Part shown: piece by piece, positions 54,291 through 63,791 of the stretch
Layout of the letters: each line of letters opens with the position of its first letter
How positions within the stretch are numbered: position 1 is the stretch's first letter
Notes under the pieces: generated by a model
Databases searched by the model: none
Told to the model about the DNA's origin: nothing
The model's input: only the letters and a program-made list of their open reading frames with translations
Translations under genes and position numbers: made by a program
Source of the DNA: Nitrospira sp. CG24E
Lineage (GTDB): Bacteria > Nitrospirota > Nitrospiria > Nitrospirales > Nitrospiraceae
Length of the DNA: 64,000 nt
NCBI GenBank assembly: GCA_002869895.2
Contig: NEWP02000002.1
Coordinates: 1-64,000 of the forward strand
Direction: 5' to 3'

Positions 54291-54770
54291 TCAGACAGAT
54301 TGGAAGGGGGGCGCACGCAGAGGGAGTGCAGTGGAGAGAAACAGAATGGCGTGTGAGGTGCCGGGTTGAAACGAAGCCACGGTAAGGGCTTGTTGATCTG
54401 CGGGGTACTCGACAGCCAGCAATCCAAAGATCGTAACCCCTGGCTTCGGAATAGGACGATCAATCGGAACAGTCAGCAGTGAGAATTCAATCTCAGGGTG
54501 ATTGAGCGCATGACTGGACTGCGCGCGAGCTTGAAGGTGCTGATGTGCTGAGTCAGGACAGGTTGAATCATGGAGATCCTGCTGGTACTCACAATCCAGA
54601 TCTGGAGAGAATACCGTATGGATCGTGCCGCCGTGAACATGGCCCGTATCTCCATGACGATGATCGGCCTCGGGATGTATGTGGAAGAATGGGAGCATGA
54701 GCATCCAGAGAGACGCCCACACAAGGAGCAGCACCCGAAAGCACGATGACTTGATAGAAATCCGTAGCAT
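54291..54770 (-). CDS. His-rich exported protein beside the metal efflux genes
   Basis: A 159-residue protein with an N-terminal hydrophobic segment (VLLLVWASLWMLMLPFFHIH). The following ~60 residues are rich in histidine and acidic residues (HIHPEADHRHGDTGHVHGG), with two cysteines (DLDCEYQQDL and STCPDS), suited to metal binding. The C-terminal part is hydrophobic and proline-rich. It lies 180 bases upstream of the adaptor gene on the same strand and is probably in the same operon. The function is inferred from composition and context; the family is not known to me. Confidence 0.7.
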   Translation of the reverse strand: MLRISIKSSCFRVLLLVWASLWMLMLPFFHIHPEADHRHGDTGHVHGGTIHTVFSPDLDCEYQQDLHDSTCPDSAHQHLQARAQSSHALNHPEIEFSLLTVPIDRPIPKPGVTIFGLLAVEYPADQQALTVASFQPGTSHAILFLSTALPLRAPPFQSV

Positions 54771-54838
54771 AGTGGATTCACTCTAGCACAGTTCCCACGA
54801 CCCATCAATCAACCGCTTGGAGCAAGAAACAAAGCCAA

Positions 54839-54962
54839 GCAGGATGCTCAAAAAGGCTGTCCAGCAAGGCCGCAGCGAGCGAAGAGGCGAGGCGTACGCT
54901 TCAGTACGTTGAGCCTCTGAACGAAGCGAGAACGAAGCTGGCAGACTTTTTCAGCATCCTGC
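54839..54962. repeat. 125-bp palindromic repeat, copy B
   Basis: Same ends as the copy at 43263-43387 (GCAGGATGCTCAAAAAG...CTTTTTCAGCATCCTGC), with about 80 percent identity by eye and the same palindromic core (GGCGTACGC...GTACGTTGAGCC). The copy sits between the His-rich protein gene and the peroxiredoxin gene and is directly followed by the peroxiredoxin terminator. Confidence 0.75.
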
Positions 54963-54965
54963 TAG

Positions 54966-55006
54966 AAATACAAAGGGCGGAAGCGGCATTGAGCCCCTCC
55001 CGCCCT
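54966..55006 (-). terminator. Intrinsic terminator of the peroxiredoxin gene
   Basis: On the minus strand AGGGCGGGAG and CTTCCGCCCT form a GC-rich stem followed by TTTGTATTT, about 20 bases after the stop codon at 55028. This is a standard rho-independent layout. Confidence 0.55.
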
Positions 55007-55027
55007 CCATATCAATCGCCTGGCTTA

Positions 55028-55663
55028 TTACTTGTTCGGCTGGGGGGTATAGCGCAGGTAGGGCTTCACAATCTTAAAGCCCTTGGGAAACAAAGTCTTG
55101 GCTTCGTCGTTGTTCACCGCCGGTGTGATGATGCAATCCTCTCCATCCCTCCAATTGGCCGGTGTCGCAACCTTGAACTTTGCCGTCAACTGAAGTGAGT
55201 CGACTACTCTCAGTAATTCATCGAAGTTTCGCCCACATGAAGCTGGATAGGTCAATGTCAACTTCACCTTTTTATCCGGCCCAACGATGAATACTGAACG
55301 GACCGTCATGTTGTCTATGGCGTTCGGGTGGATCATGTCGTACATGGTCGCAACCTTCTTATCAGGATCAGCGATGATCGGATAATTCATCGTCGTCTGT
55401 TGCGTCTCATTGATGTCATTGATCCAGCCCTTGTGGGAATCCAAGGGATCGACACTGACGGCGATGACTTTGACCCCCCGCTTCTTGAACTCCGGCGTAA
55501 TCTTCGCGACAGTTCCCAACTCGGTGGTACAGACCGGGGTATAATCCTTTGGATGCGAGAAAAGAATCCCCCATCCCCCGCCTAGCCACTCGTGGAAATT
55601 GATGGTTCCCTCTGTCGTCTCTGCCGTGAAATTCGGTGCTTCATCTCCCAATCGTACTGCCAT
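55028..55663 (-). CDS. 1-Cys peroxiredoxin (Prx6 type)
   Basis: A 211-residue cytoplasmic peroxidase. The peroxidatic cysteine is in SHPKDYTPVCTTELG (about residue 45), with the usual catalytic Thr/Ser and Arg around it. The C-terminal extension (VATPANWRDGEDCIITPAVN, FPKGFKIVKPYLRYTPQP) is typical of the Prx6/1-Cys group and serves dimerisation. Another Cys in DGEDCII is not in the position of a 2-Cys resolving residue. The protein reduces hydrogen peroxide and organic peroxides. ATG 55663 follows GGAGGGTACC. The gene stands alone with its own terminator. Confidence 0.94.
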   Translation of the reverse strand: MAVRLGDEAPNFTAETTEGTINFHEWLGGGWGILFSHPKDYTPVCTTELGTVAKITPEFKKRGVKVIAVSVDPLDSHKGWINDINETQQTTMNYPIIADPDKKVATMYDMIHPNAIDNMTVRSVFIVGPDKKVKLTLTYPASCGRNFDELLRVVDSLQLTAKFKVATPANWRDGEDCIITPAVNNDEAKTLFPKGFKIVKPYLRYTPQPNK

Positions 55664-55813
55664 GGTACCCTCCGTTCTATAGACGTCAGTGATAATAGCA
55701 ATCTACGGTCCTGGATCAGCTACGATACTGCGCCTGACATGGAGACTTCAAGAGGGACGAGTATCTCAAGTCTATCGGAGCGAAAGATCGTCAGACCTGG
55801 AAGAACGTACCGC

Positions 55814-58759
55814 TCATGGTGCAGCCGCAACGGCCAATCTGCTTCGTATCTGCTCATGGTCCGACGCGTTCAAATCAACGTCCAACAGAAAGACACGTTC
55901 ATCGGCGAGCTTCCCCTCACCAGTCAATTGCTCCCGAACCTGGTCGGCACGCTGACGGGCCAAGGCGCGAAGCGCCTCTTCATCCAAAGACATGGCAGCT
56001 ACCAACACCTGCCTCATCTCTTCGATTGTCGGTGGTTTGGCAGGACTATCCGCTGGGGACGGCGCAACGGGCAGGGCCGATTTTTTCTGATGCGCCTCGT
56101 ACAGTTCTCCTATCAGCCGCTGCTCGTCATCTGTCGGCAGCGCCTCTCCTTTTGCCGCAGGCTTTCCACGCTCGCGTTGCCACAGAACCTGGATGTCCGT
56201 CTGGAGTTTCAGACGATTAAGCGCCTGTCGATCACGGACTGGATCGGCAGTCCCTGCGATTTCGAGCCGGAGGCTCGGCCGCTCCTCCAGCCCCTTCGCC
56301 AAGGCTTCGAGCTTTTTGGCCTCCTCATCCGGCACCGTCGCACTCCCAGGAGGGAACGAGATGAACTGTAGATCCTCTTCGTTACCGCCACCGGGAATAA
56401 GCTTTCCCATCAGCGAAAACGGAGATGCCACGATTTTTGTGAATAAATTGAGCAGGGTCGAAAGGACCACCTTACCGTACTTGAAGTCGGGGTCCTTCAA
56501 GTCGCCGCGAATGGGCAGATCGATGTCGATACGTCCCTTACGATCCTTCAAGAGCGCCACAATCAGCGGAACAGGCAGCGAAGTCGCATCCGGGCTTTCG
56601 ACCTTCTCCCCGAACGTCAGTTGATCGACGACCACTTTGTTTTCCGCCTCAAGTTGTTTTTGAGAGATCTTGTATTTCAAATCGAGCGAGAGCTTCCCCT
56701 TCGACAATCCATAGCCGACATACTTGCCGCTGTAGGGACCTTCTGCGGTCAAATCCATACCCCCAAGGGTAATCGTGAGATCCGTAAATGCATCCTCGCT
56801 TAACGGATTGATGGTCCCAGCAATCTTAAGCGGCGCCGCCTTACCCACTCGCCCGGCGAGATCGACATCCGCCCTGGCCAATTGCTTTGACGACAATCTT
56901 TTAATCGTACCGGTCAGATCAGATAGTCCGGTCTGGACAGGAGGTTGCACCGAGTTATCCCGGAACGTCACGGCTGCTTTTCCCAGCTTCAGCACACCGA
57001 CCGTCACCGGAACCGGTGAGCTCTTGGCCTTCTGAGGCGCCACAGACCCCTCATCCGCTGCTGCCGATGGCGGAGGCGCAGCGGCAAGCTTGCCGAGATT
57101 CAATCCCCCGTCCGGCAGGACAACGAGATGCGCCGTGGGCTGCTGGAGCCCCACCTCTTGAATCGAGACTGTGGTGGGATCAAGGGTCATACGAATCCTG
57201 TTGAGCGACAAGGCTTGCAGTGAAGCTACCTCGTCACCCTGATCGCGGTCTGCTACGCTCAATCTCTCGACGCCCACGTTGCCTTCATAGGATAAAAGTG
57301 GGCCGTTCGGATGTTCCGTTGCAAGGTGCATCGTCCCATCCAAATTGATGGAACCGGACTGAACATCGATCTGCGCAAATTTCTCAAAGTACGGCTGAAA
57401 CGGCCTGATCGCAATGTCCTTCAGCACCAGCGCGACATCCGCTTGAAACGGGTTGGGCAACACAGCCCCATTCACACGAATAGTCCCGGTTTCATTCAGC
57501 TGTAACCCCACTTCAAGCGGCAGGGCTTTTGTGATGGGAATCCGCAGATCGTGGGTTTTGACAGTCAAGGCCCGCACCTCGATATGGGCAGGAGTCTGCA
57601 AGGTGCGATCATCGAAATCGATTGAATGGTCCTGGAGCGTGATCTCCTTGAGCCACACAGCCCATGGCTTTTCATCGTTGGGTTTTGGAGAAGCGTTGCC
57701 GGAAGCAGACGGTGGCTGGACGGAGTCGGCTGGAATAAACATCTGCTGATAGTTCACAGTGCCCTCGGGATTCAACCAGGCAGTGAATGACGCGCGCTCA
57801 ACCGCAATGCTCCGAACCGTGACCTCGCGCGTCGCGAGGTCCACGTCCACACCCTCGACCTTCAGCGCCGGAATCGTAATGACCGGGTCGAGACTCCCAT
57901 CTTCCCTGAGTGCGAGATTTTCGACATGGACATTCCCCTGTGAAATTTGAAACTTGACGGGAGTAGCGCTGGCATCGAATGAGTACTTGGCATCGGCCGC
58001 AACTGTGCCGTCGGTCACATCGAAGCGGAATCGATCATGGAGGTATTGCCACAGGCCTGGCAGCTTCACGCCGGAGAGGGACACCGTACCGGAAGATTGA
58101 ATCGGTTCGAGCGAGATGGTCCCGGTCCAGGAAAGAGTTTCGCCCTTGCCCAACTCCGCTGTGAAGGCATAGGTATTGTCGCCGCCTGGCTTGGTATGGA
58201 AATTCTTCAACACAATATGGATCGGAACGATCGCGAGCTCATAGGGCCTGGGTTTCGATTCATCGCGAAACTCGACAATCCCTTGCGTGATCTCGAACTC
58301 ACCGATCTCGATCGCGGGCACCTCGGCCTTAGTCTTCTCGGCTTGCTGCGGCGCTACCGGTTGCGATCCGCCGTCAGGCGGCACAAGCTCCGCCAGGTTC
58401 ATGCGCCCATCCTTGAAGACCCGCGCCGACACATAGGGGACCGTGATCCGGATGGTATCGAAGACATAGGCCCGGCGAATGAGAGAGCTTGCCTGAAAAT
58501 TGATGTAGAACTCGTCGAACCCGAGCAAGGCGGACTGATCCGGTTCTCGAATTTCCAGGCCTGTCAACCGGAGCGAAAGGGCAAAGGGGTTCAGCTCAAT
58601 CTCTTTGACGAGCACAGGACGCTTGAGCTTCTCGGCAACGGCAGGAATCGCGTAGGCTTTAATCAGGTAGGGAGCGAGAAAAAACCCAACGAGGGTGTAA
58701 AGAAGCACTGCGCCCGCTGCAAGGATCGCAAGACGGGACGGATGAAATAACCAGCGCAT
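55814..58759 (-). CDS. DUF748 (AsmA-like) envelope protein
   Basis: A 981-residue protein anchored by an N-terminal helix (LAILAAGAVLLYTLVGFFLA). The long beta-rich body has recurring segments such as IELNPFALSLRLTGLEIREP and VDQLTFGEKVESPDATSLPV followed by PLIVALLKDRKGRIDIDLP, which is the DUF748 signature. The C-terminal ~150 residues contain ISFPPGSATVPDEEAKKLEA and ERPSLRLEIAGTADPVRDRQ, resembling an OmpA-like peptidoglycan-binding region. AsmA-like proteins are thought to carry lipids between membranes; this is family knowledge and was not tested here. Confidence 0.9.
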   Translation of the reverse strand: MRWLFHPSRLAILAAGAVLLYTLVGFFLAPYLIKAYAIPAVAEKLKRPVLVKEIELNPFALSLRLTGLEIREPDQSALLGFDEFYINFQASSLIRRAYVFDTIRITVPYVSARVFKDGRMNLAELVPPDGGSQPVAPQQAEKTKAEVPAIEIGEFEITQGIVEFRDESKPRPYELAIVPIHIVLKNFHTKPGGDNTYAFTAELGKGETLSWTGTISLEPIQSSGTVSLSGVKLPGLWQYLHDRFRFDVTDGTVAADAKYSFDASATPVKFQISQGNVHVENLALREDGSLDPVITIPALKVEGVDVDLATREVTVRSIAVERASFTAWLNPEGTVNYQQMFIPADSVQPPSASGNASPKPNDEKPWAVWLKEITLQDHSIDFDDRTLQTPAHIEVRALTVKTHDLRIPITKALPLEVGLQLNETGTIRVNGAVLPNPFQADVALVLKDIAIRPFQPYFEKFAQIDVQSGSINLDGTMHLATEHPNGPLLSYEGNVGVERLSVADRDQGDEVASLQALSLNRIRMTLDPTTVSIQEVGLQQPTAHLVVLPDGGLNLGKLAAAPPPSAAADEGSVAPQKAKSSPVPVTVGVLKLGKAAVTFRDNSVQPPVQTGLSDLTGTIKRLSSKQLARADVDLAGRVGKAAPLKIAGTINPLSEDAFTDLTITLGGMDLTAEGPYSGKYVGYGLSKGKLSLDLKYKISQKQLEAENKVVVDQLTFGEKVESPDATSLPVPLIVALLKDRKGRIDIDLPIRGDLKDPDFKYGKVVLSTLLNLFTKIVASPFSLMGKLIPGGGNEEDLQFISFPPGSATVPDEEAKKLEALAKGLEERPSLRLEIAGTADPVRDRQALNRLKLQTDIQVLWQRERGKPAAKGEALPTDDEQRLIGELYEAHQKKSALPVAPSPADSPAKPPTIEEMRQVLVAAMSLDEEALRALARQRADQVREQLTGEGKLADERVFLLDVDLNASDHEQIRSRLAVAAAP

Positions 58760-58774
58760 GGATAGGAAACCCTA

Positions 58775-58851
<77 letters not shown>

Positions 58852-59172
58852 CTTCATTCTGGAGGTAAGGGGTGAGGGGTGAGGTGATATTCCAAGAAAT
58901 TTGAACCTCCGACATCCTGCTCTCAAAGCCCCTTTAATGATATGACGATAGATAACATCACGCCGCACAATACAGCAGCAGGCCCAAGCCCATCAAGTGG
59001 TTTGTGGTCTTCCGTTGTTTCCCATGCTCCACTGTGGCACCCTCTAACCGTGACCAAAACCGTGACTTACACCGTTACAAGCAAGACCGTAAGCTCCCCC
59101 GTCAAGGAGACACTGCCAAAGGAGAATGTCTGGCTCATGGACTGCGCTCAATAGCTTCGTGTACTCGTCGCC
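58852..59172. other. Gap downstream of the exported protein gene, upstream of the tRNA
   Basis: This 321-base stretch contains no gene I can support. A 70-codon plus-strand frame at 58942-59154 is Thr/Ser-rich and low in complexity, without a ribosome site. Confidence 0.4.
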
Positions 59173-59502
59173 TCATTTGTTGATGGGAGCAAGCGGGTGT
59201 CCTTCCTGCGACATACACTTCCAAAATTTAAATCTCTCCCTCTCTGTGCCGACAGTGCTCACGATGTTGCCGTCCACATGCGCCTCGAAATGGCCACCCG
59301 GCATCTCGCTGTCAACCGCCTTAACGCAGAGAGCACCCGCGCGTTCGAGTTCACGCCGTTGTGCGTCCGAGGGTGCTGGATCAGATGGTATGGTCTTGAA
59401 AGACTTTCTATCGAGTGGCGAAGAGTTGCGCGGCTCGGCAACGTTGACCATCAAAGAGCTTATTGCCAAGCAGATTGATGAAGCAATTGCGACAAGTTTC
59501 AT
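59173..59502 (-). CDS. Small exported protein of unknown function
   Basis: A 109-residue protein from ATG 59502; the frame extends to 59571, but the shorter form begins with a proper signal peptide (MKLVAIASSICLAISSLMVN). The mature part is polar, with two cysteines (GALCVKAVDSEMPGGHFEAH and FWKCMSQEG) that may form a disulfide. There is no clear ribosome site. The function is unknown. Confidence 0.55.
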   Translation of the reverse strand: MKLVAIASSICLAISSLMVNVAEPRNSSPLDRKSFKTIPSDPAPSDAQRRELERAGALCVKAVDSEMPGGHFEAHVDGNIVSTVGTERERFKFWKCMSQEGHPLAPINK

Positions 59503-59590
59503 ATTCTGAATAGATGTGAGACCCTGCACCGGAAATCGTTGAAAGGGACGAATCGAAAAGGGCACAGGCACCTCGCAGGGTGGCTCATTC

Positions 59591-60070
59591 TCATTTGAGC
59601 TGTGACCCTGCTCGCACGGTCGGCCGTCTCAATTGGATAATGAGATAGGCCACGATGGCCAGATTCAGCAGCAGTACGCCGATTCGAAGCAGCGATACCT
59701 GCTCAACAACCTCGTAGATTTCGAATGGAAGCAAGAGGCCGGTCGATACCACCGTCAGATACGAAGCCCAGGTGAGTTCCAACCACAGGCCAACACCTTC
59801 GATCAACAAAATCCCCGCGTACCCCAGACTGACTAGCCCGGCCAGCAGGACACTGTTCGATTGCAGCGCATCCACCTTCAACACCAAAGTGTGAATGAAA
59901 CGCGAGTCGGCATTCAAATGCAGCGCTTCGATCAGAAGTGAAAACAGCGTGGCAATCTCAGCATGCATCAACTTTAAAAGGCCCAAGCCGAGCAGCAGTA
60001 AGAGCAGCCCCTTCACCACCTTGAACAAGGCGATCACAGCCAAGCCTGTATGGTGCGAGCGAGTCGTCAT
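59591..60070 (-). CDS. DUF2127 family membrane protein
   Basis: A 159-residue protein with four predicted membrane helices (AVIALFKVVKGLLLLLLGLG, LLAGLVSLGYAGILLIEGVG, a third around SYLTVVSTGLLLPFEIYEVV and a last one around RIGVLLLNLAIVAYLIIQL). The GLWLELTWASYLTVV and LPFEIYE segments are typical of DUF2127. Its function is unknown. ATG 60070 has no strong ribosome site. It lies upstream of the small exported protein on the same strand. Confidence 0.85.
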   Translation of the reverse strand: MTTRSHHTGLAVIALFKVVKGLLLLLLGLGLLKLMHAEIATLFSLLIEALHLNADSRFIHTLVLKVDALQSNSVLLAGLVSLGYAGILLIEGVGLWLELTWASYLTVVSTGLLLPFEIYEVVEQVSLLRIGVLLLNLAIVAYLIIQLRRPTVRAGSQLK

Positions 60071-60143
60071 CGATTCGAGAGACTATCACAAACGGCAGCA
60101 ACTCTAGCGGTGGGCGGCGGACGAGACCGGGACGTCTATTCAG

Positions 60144-60269
60144 TTAATCCTGCGGCATCTTATCCACCACACGATCCCACTCTTTCATGGCGGGCTTCAC
60201 ATGATGATCAAATGGCGTTACGATAGAATCTCTGTCGGCCACCGTTGACTGTCGTGACTTCTTAATCAT
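60144..60269 (-). CDS. Possible 41-residue soluble small protein
   Basis: ATG 60269 has AAGGAAAG about six bases upstream; the frame open to 60386 is less likely. The product is polar (MIKKSRQSTVADRDSIVTPF, then HHVKPAMKEWDRVVDKM), with no membrane segment or known motif. Its composition looks like a real protein, but there is no family evidence. Confidence 0.4.
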   Translation of the reverse strand: MIKKSRQSTVADRDSIVTPFDHHVKPAMKEWDRVVDKMPQD

Positions 60270-60425
60270 AGCGCTTTCCTTTCTGCAACCGTCGTTCGAG
60301 ATTGGCTGTGGGCTGTTCCCACGCTTTGATCTCAACTTGCCAGTGGCGAATAAGTCTCCGGTCGGGATTCGCGCCTTGCTGTTCAAGTGCGATCTTAATT
60401 CGATGAGGAGCCCTTCGTAAGCAAC

Positions 60426-60461
60426 GGGACAGGCACCGCCTCAGACGGCGGAGCCAGTCCC
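60426..60461. repeat. GGGACTGGCTCCGCC palindromic repeat, copy 3
   Basis: GGGACAGGCACCGCC and GGCGGAGCCAGTCCC form the stem around TCAGACG. It lies eight bases after the tex stop codon and may serve as its mRNA end structure. Same family as the copies at 22517-22553 and 25831-25869. Confidence 0.6.
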
Positions 60462-60468
60462 TTGTTGG

Positions 60469-62889
60469 CTACTTTTTCTGCTTGGCTCGGGCCAAAGCCA
60501 TGGCCATCGCCATTGTACCGACTGGTTGCGGCTGGCGATCCTGAGCCTGTTGGGGCGCCGGCGGACGACGGTGACGCGGCGCCTGTACTATGCCCGTAGA
60601 AGCCGCGACCGGCGCACGACTCGCAGCCGGCGCACTAGCAGGCGCCTCGTCGAGGCGCATCGTCAGAGAAATACGCTGGCGCTTCGCGTCGACATCCAAC
60701 ACCTTCACCTGCACAATTTGGCCAGGCTTCACGACTTCATGGGGATCCTTGATGAATTTATTGGCCAGGGCGGACACATGGACGAGGCCGTCCTGATGCA
60801 CACCGACATCGACAAAAGCCCCGAAAGCAGCCACGTTCGTCACGACCCCTTCGAGAACCATGCCAGGATGCAGATCCGTCAGGGACTCGATGCCCTCTTG
60901 GAATGTGGCAGTCTTGAATTCCGGGCGGGGATCGCGGCCAGGCTTTTCGAGCTCGGTCAAGATATCGCGTACCGTCGGCACACCGAATTTTTCATCGGTG
61001 AAGTCGGCGGGAGATAGCCCCTTTAAGACAGCAGGCTGGCCCATCACATCCACAATACCCTTGCTGATGCTGGCCAAGATACGCTTGACGACCGGATAGG
61101 CTTCGGGATGGACCGAGGAACGATCCAGCGGATTGTCGCCATCGTTGACACGTAGAAAACCGGCTGCCTGCTCGAACGTCTTGTCTCCCATACGAGACAC
61201 CTTGCGTATCGTCGTGCGATTCGGAAAGGGGCCGTTCGCATCGCGGTACTCCACAATGTTTTTTGCCAGGGCCTTGTTCAAACCGGATACCCGCTCAAGC
61301 AGCGGCGCGGAAGCGGTATTGACATCCACGCCCACGGCATTCACGCAGTCTTCGACCGTCGCATCGAGCGAACGGGCCAGCGCCCGCTGGTTCACATCGT
61401 GCTGATATTGGCCGACCCCGATCGCCTTGGGATCGATCTTCACCAGCTCAGCCAGTGGATCTTGTAGCCGGCGGGCGATGGAGACGGCGCCGCGCAGGCT
61501 GACATCCAATTCAGGAAATTCGGCTGCCGCAAAAGCCGAGGCGGAATAGACAGAAGCCCCAGCTTCGCTGACGACGATCTTGGCCACTGTACGTTCCGGC
61601 TTCAGCACTGCCACCATCTTGATCGCCTCAACGGCATGCTTGTCTGTCTCTCTGCTGCCGGTCCCATTGCCGATCGAGATCAGTTGGACCCCATGCTGCA
61701 CGACCAACCGCACCAATGTCGCCAGCGATCCTTGCCGATCGTTGCGCGGCTGGAATGGATAAATCGTCGTGGTCTCCAGTAACTTCCCGGTCGCATCGAC
61801 GACCGCCACCTTACAGCCGGTGCGGATGCCCGGGTCGAGACCCAACACGGCTTTCGGCCCTGCCGGCGCAGCCAGTAACAGTTCGTGCAGATTGCGGCCG
61901 AAAATCTTGATCGCTTCCGTTTCAGCCGCTTCGCGCAACTGCACCAACAGCTCCACCGAGAGTTGCAGATGGATCTTCACGCGCCAGGCCCAATCGCAAA
62001 CCGCCATGAGCCACTGGTCGGCGGAACGCCCGCGGTCTTCGATCCCGACATGGGCCGCGATCATCGCGATGCAGGGATGGGGCACAACCCCTTCAAGCGC
62101 CTCGCCCAGGTTCAGATCAAGCTTCAACACACCCAACGTCCGTCCGCGGAACAGAGCCAGCGCCCGATGAGAAGGAATGGCGCGGATGGTTTCAGAGTAG
62201 GCGTAATAATCCCTGAACTTTTCTTCATGGGCCGATTCCTGGTCTTTCATGACAGCAGAGGTCACGATGCCCTGCTCCCAGAGGCGAGTACGCAATTTAG
62301 CGAGCAGCTCGGCGGTTTCCGCAAAACGTTCGACCAGAATATCCCTCGCGCCCTCAAGCGCGGATTTGGCGTCCGGTACGTTGATGGCTTCCACTCCCTC
62401 GGCCGCAGGCTTCACGTTCAGATACTTCGCGGCCTCCTGATCGGGATCGAGTGTCGGATCGGCAAAGAGGGCATCGGCCAACGGCTCGAGCCCTGCCTCG
62501 CGCGCAATCTGCGCCTTCGTGCGGCGCTTGGGCTTGTAGGGTAAGTAGAGATCTTCCAACGTTTGCTTGGTCGCCGCTGCCTCAATTGTGACGCGCAGCG
62601 AATCGGTCAGTTTGCCCTGCTCCTCGATCGAAGCCAAAATCGCCGCGCGGCGCAATTCCAATTCCCTGAGATAGAGAAGTCGTTCCTCCAAGGTACGCAG
62701 GTGCGTATCGTCCAGATTGCCGGTGGCCTCCTTGCGATAACGAGCGATAAAGGGCACGGTCGAGCCTTCGTCGAGCAGGGCCACCGCGGCCGCGACCTGA
62801 TGGGACCCCACACCGAGTTCTTTAGCGATGAGTGGAACGATCTTCAACTGTGCCGCATCTGAAACTGTCTGGGGCGTTGGAGAAACCAT
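60469..62889 (-). CDS. tex: Tex-family RNA-binding transcription accessory protein
   Basis: An 806-residue protein. The N-terminal helical region has [20 protein letters not shown] and [20 protein letters not shown]. The YqgF-like central domain ([20 protein letters not shown]), a helix-hairpin-helix region ([20 protein letters not shown]) and a C-terminal S1 domain ([36 protein letters not shown]) follow in the usual order. An Ala/Pro/Gln-rich tail ends the protein. Tex influences transcription and RNA turnover. Length and layout are normal. The start ATG 62889 has no strong ribosome site but fits the family. Confidence 0.95.
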   Translation of the reverse strand: MVSPTPQTVSDAAQLKIVPLIAKELGVGSHQVAAAVALLDEGSTVPFIARYRKEATGNLDDTHLRTLEERLLYLRELELRRAAILASIEEQGKLTDSLRVTIEAAATKQTLEDLYLPYKPKRRTKAQIAREAGLEPLADALFADPTLDPDQEAAKYLNVKPAAEGVEAINVPDAKSALEGARDILVERFAETAELLAKLRTRLWEQGIVTSAVMKDQESAHEEKFRDYYAYSETIRAIPSHRALALFRGRTLGVLKLDLNLGEALEGVVPHPCIAMIAAHVGIEDRGRSADQWLMAVCDWAWRVKIHLQLSVELLVQLREAAETEAIKIFGRNLHELLLAAPAGPKAVLGLDPGIRTGCKVAVVDATGKLLETTTIYPFQPRNDRQGSLATLVRLVVQHGVQLISIGNGTGSRETDKHAVEAIKMVAVLKPERTVAKIVVSEAGASVYSASAFAAAEFPELDVSLRGAVSIARRLQDPLAELVKIDPKAIGVGQYQHDVNQRALARSLDATVEDCVNAVGVDVNTASAPLLERVSGLNKALAKNIVEYRDANGPFPNRTTIRKVSRMGDKTFEQAAGFLRVNDGDNPLDRSSVHPEAYPVVKRILASISKGIVDVMGQPAVLKGLSPADFTDEKFGVPTVRDILTELEKPGRDPRPEFKTATFQEGIESLTDLHPGMVLEGVVTNVAAFGAFVDVGVHQDGLVHVSALANKFIKDPHEVVKPGQIVQVKVLDVDAKRQRISLTMRLDEAPASAPAASRAPVAASTGIVQAPRHRRPPAPQQAQDRQPQPVGTMAMAMALARAKQKK

Positions 62890-63059
62890 CTGTGTCTGTT
62901 ACCGATCTTTCTGAAAGCGGCCCCCAGCCAAGCGCCGGCCACTCGGGGTGACGCCCGCCTTCTTGTTAGAATTCGTCACACGTCTTCGTTGTTGGAGTAC
63001 TGCCAATACAGGCGCAACCGAGGAGATGCCGCATTTACGTTTTTCTCTAACCTGCGCCG

Positions 63060-63515
63060 CTAGGGGCGAAACGGCTTGACGTCACCTGCTGTACGCAGCA
63101 TCTTATTCACTTCATCCAGATGAAGCTCTTCACCGACGATCATCTCTCTTGCATACTCTTCCAGGAGGATGGACTTTCCTTCGGAGAGTTTTAGCAATTC
63201 ATAGTAGGCCTCGATGGCGCCTTTCTCGTGCTCCAGACTTTCACGTAAAATATCCCCCACATCATGCTTCTCTGTTTCCAGTAACGTGCCGATTTTCAAC
63301 GAAGGGTGGCCTCCCAATAGGGTGACAAGTTCCCCGGCTTTATGCGCATGGGCAAGGCTCTCGTCCGCATTGCCTTTCAGCCATGAGACGATGGGAATAC
63401 GGTTATACCCATAGATCATCAGCGAGTAATGCATGTAGCGCACGACTCCTGCTAACTCATGTTCCATAATGCGGTTGAGAATCCCTACCGCCTGCTTCGT
63501 TTCTTGATCGTTCAT
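63060..63515 (-). CDS. Bacterioferritin-like di-iron protein
   Basis: A 151-residue ferritin-like protein. ATG 63515 follows GGGGAGACAAGG; the frame open to 63635 is an extension without a good site. The four-helix pattern has Glu/His pairs suited to a di-iron centre: IMEHELAGVVRYMHYSLM, ADESLAHAHKAGELV, ESLEHEKGAIEAYYELL, and MIVGEELHLDEVNKML. Members store iron or act on oxygen stress. The haem-binding Met of classical bacterioferritin cannot be identified with confidence, so the exact subgroup is open. Confidence 0.88.
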   Translation of the reverse strand: MNDQETKQAVGILNRIMEHELAGVVRYMHYSLMIYGYNRIPIVSWLKGNADESLAHAHKAGELVTLLGGHPSLKIGTLLETEKHDVGDILRESLEHEKGAIEAYYELLKLSEGKSILLEEYAREMIVGEELHLDEVNKMLRTAGDVKPFRP

Positions 63516-63791
63516 CCCTTGTCTCCCCTTCTTATGGGCGCAACGGCGTTTCACGACGTTGCACCTGGCCTTAGCCAAGGCCGAACGGACATGACCACCG
63601 GGAAGCAAGTCTACTCTAAACCTCCGCGTATCCACCAGCCCCGTCTCCCCGCGCTACTTTACTTCTCTTTGAGCAAGGGATACCCTCTTATTCCGTTCCC
63701 TTTTCTACCCAGCACAAGCCCGGAGCTGCACCAGGATGGGACTCACACAAACCAACGCCACCTTGCCACACATCTCAGGAAGGAGCCTGTC

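Noticed and set aside
58942-59154. 70-codon plus-strand frame with Thr/Val repeats
   Set aside because: Low complexity, no ribosome site, and no conserved features.
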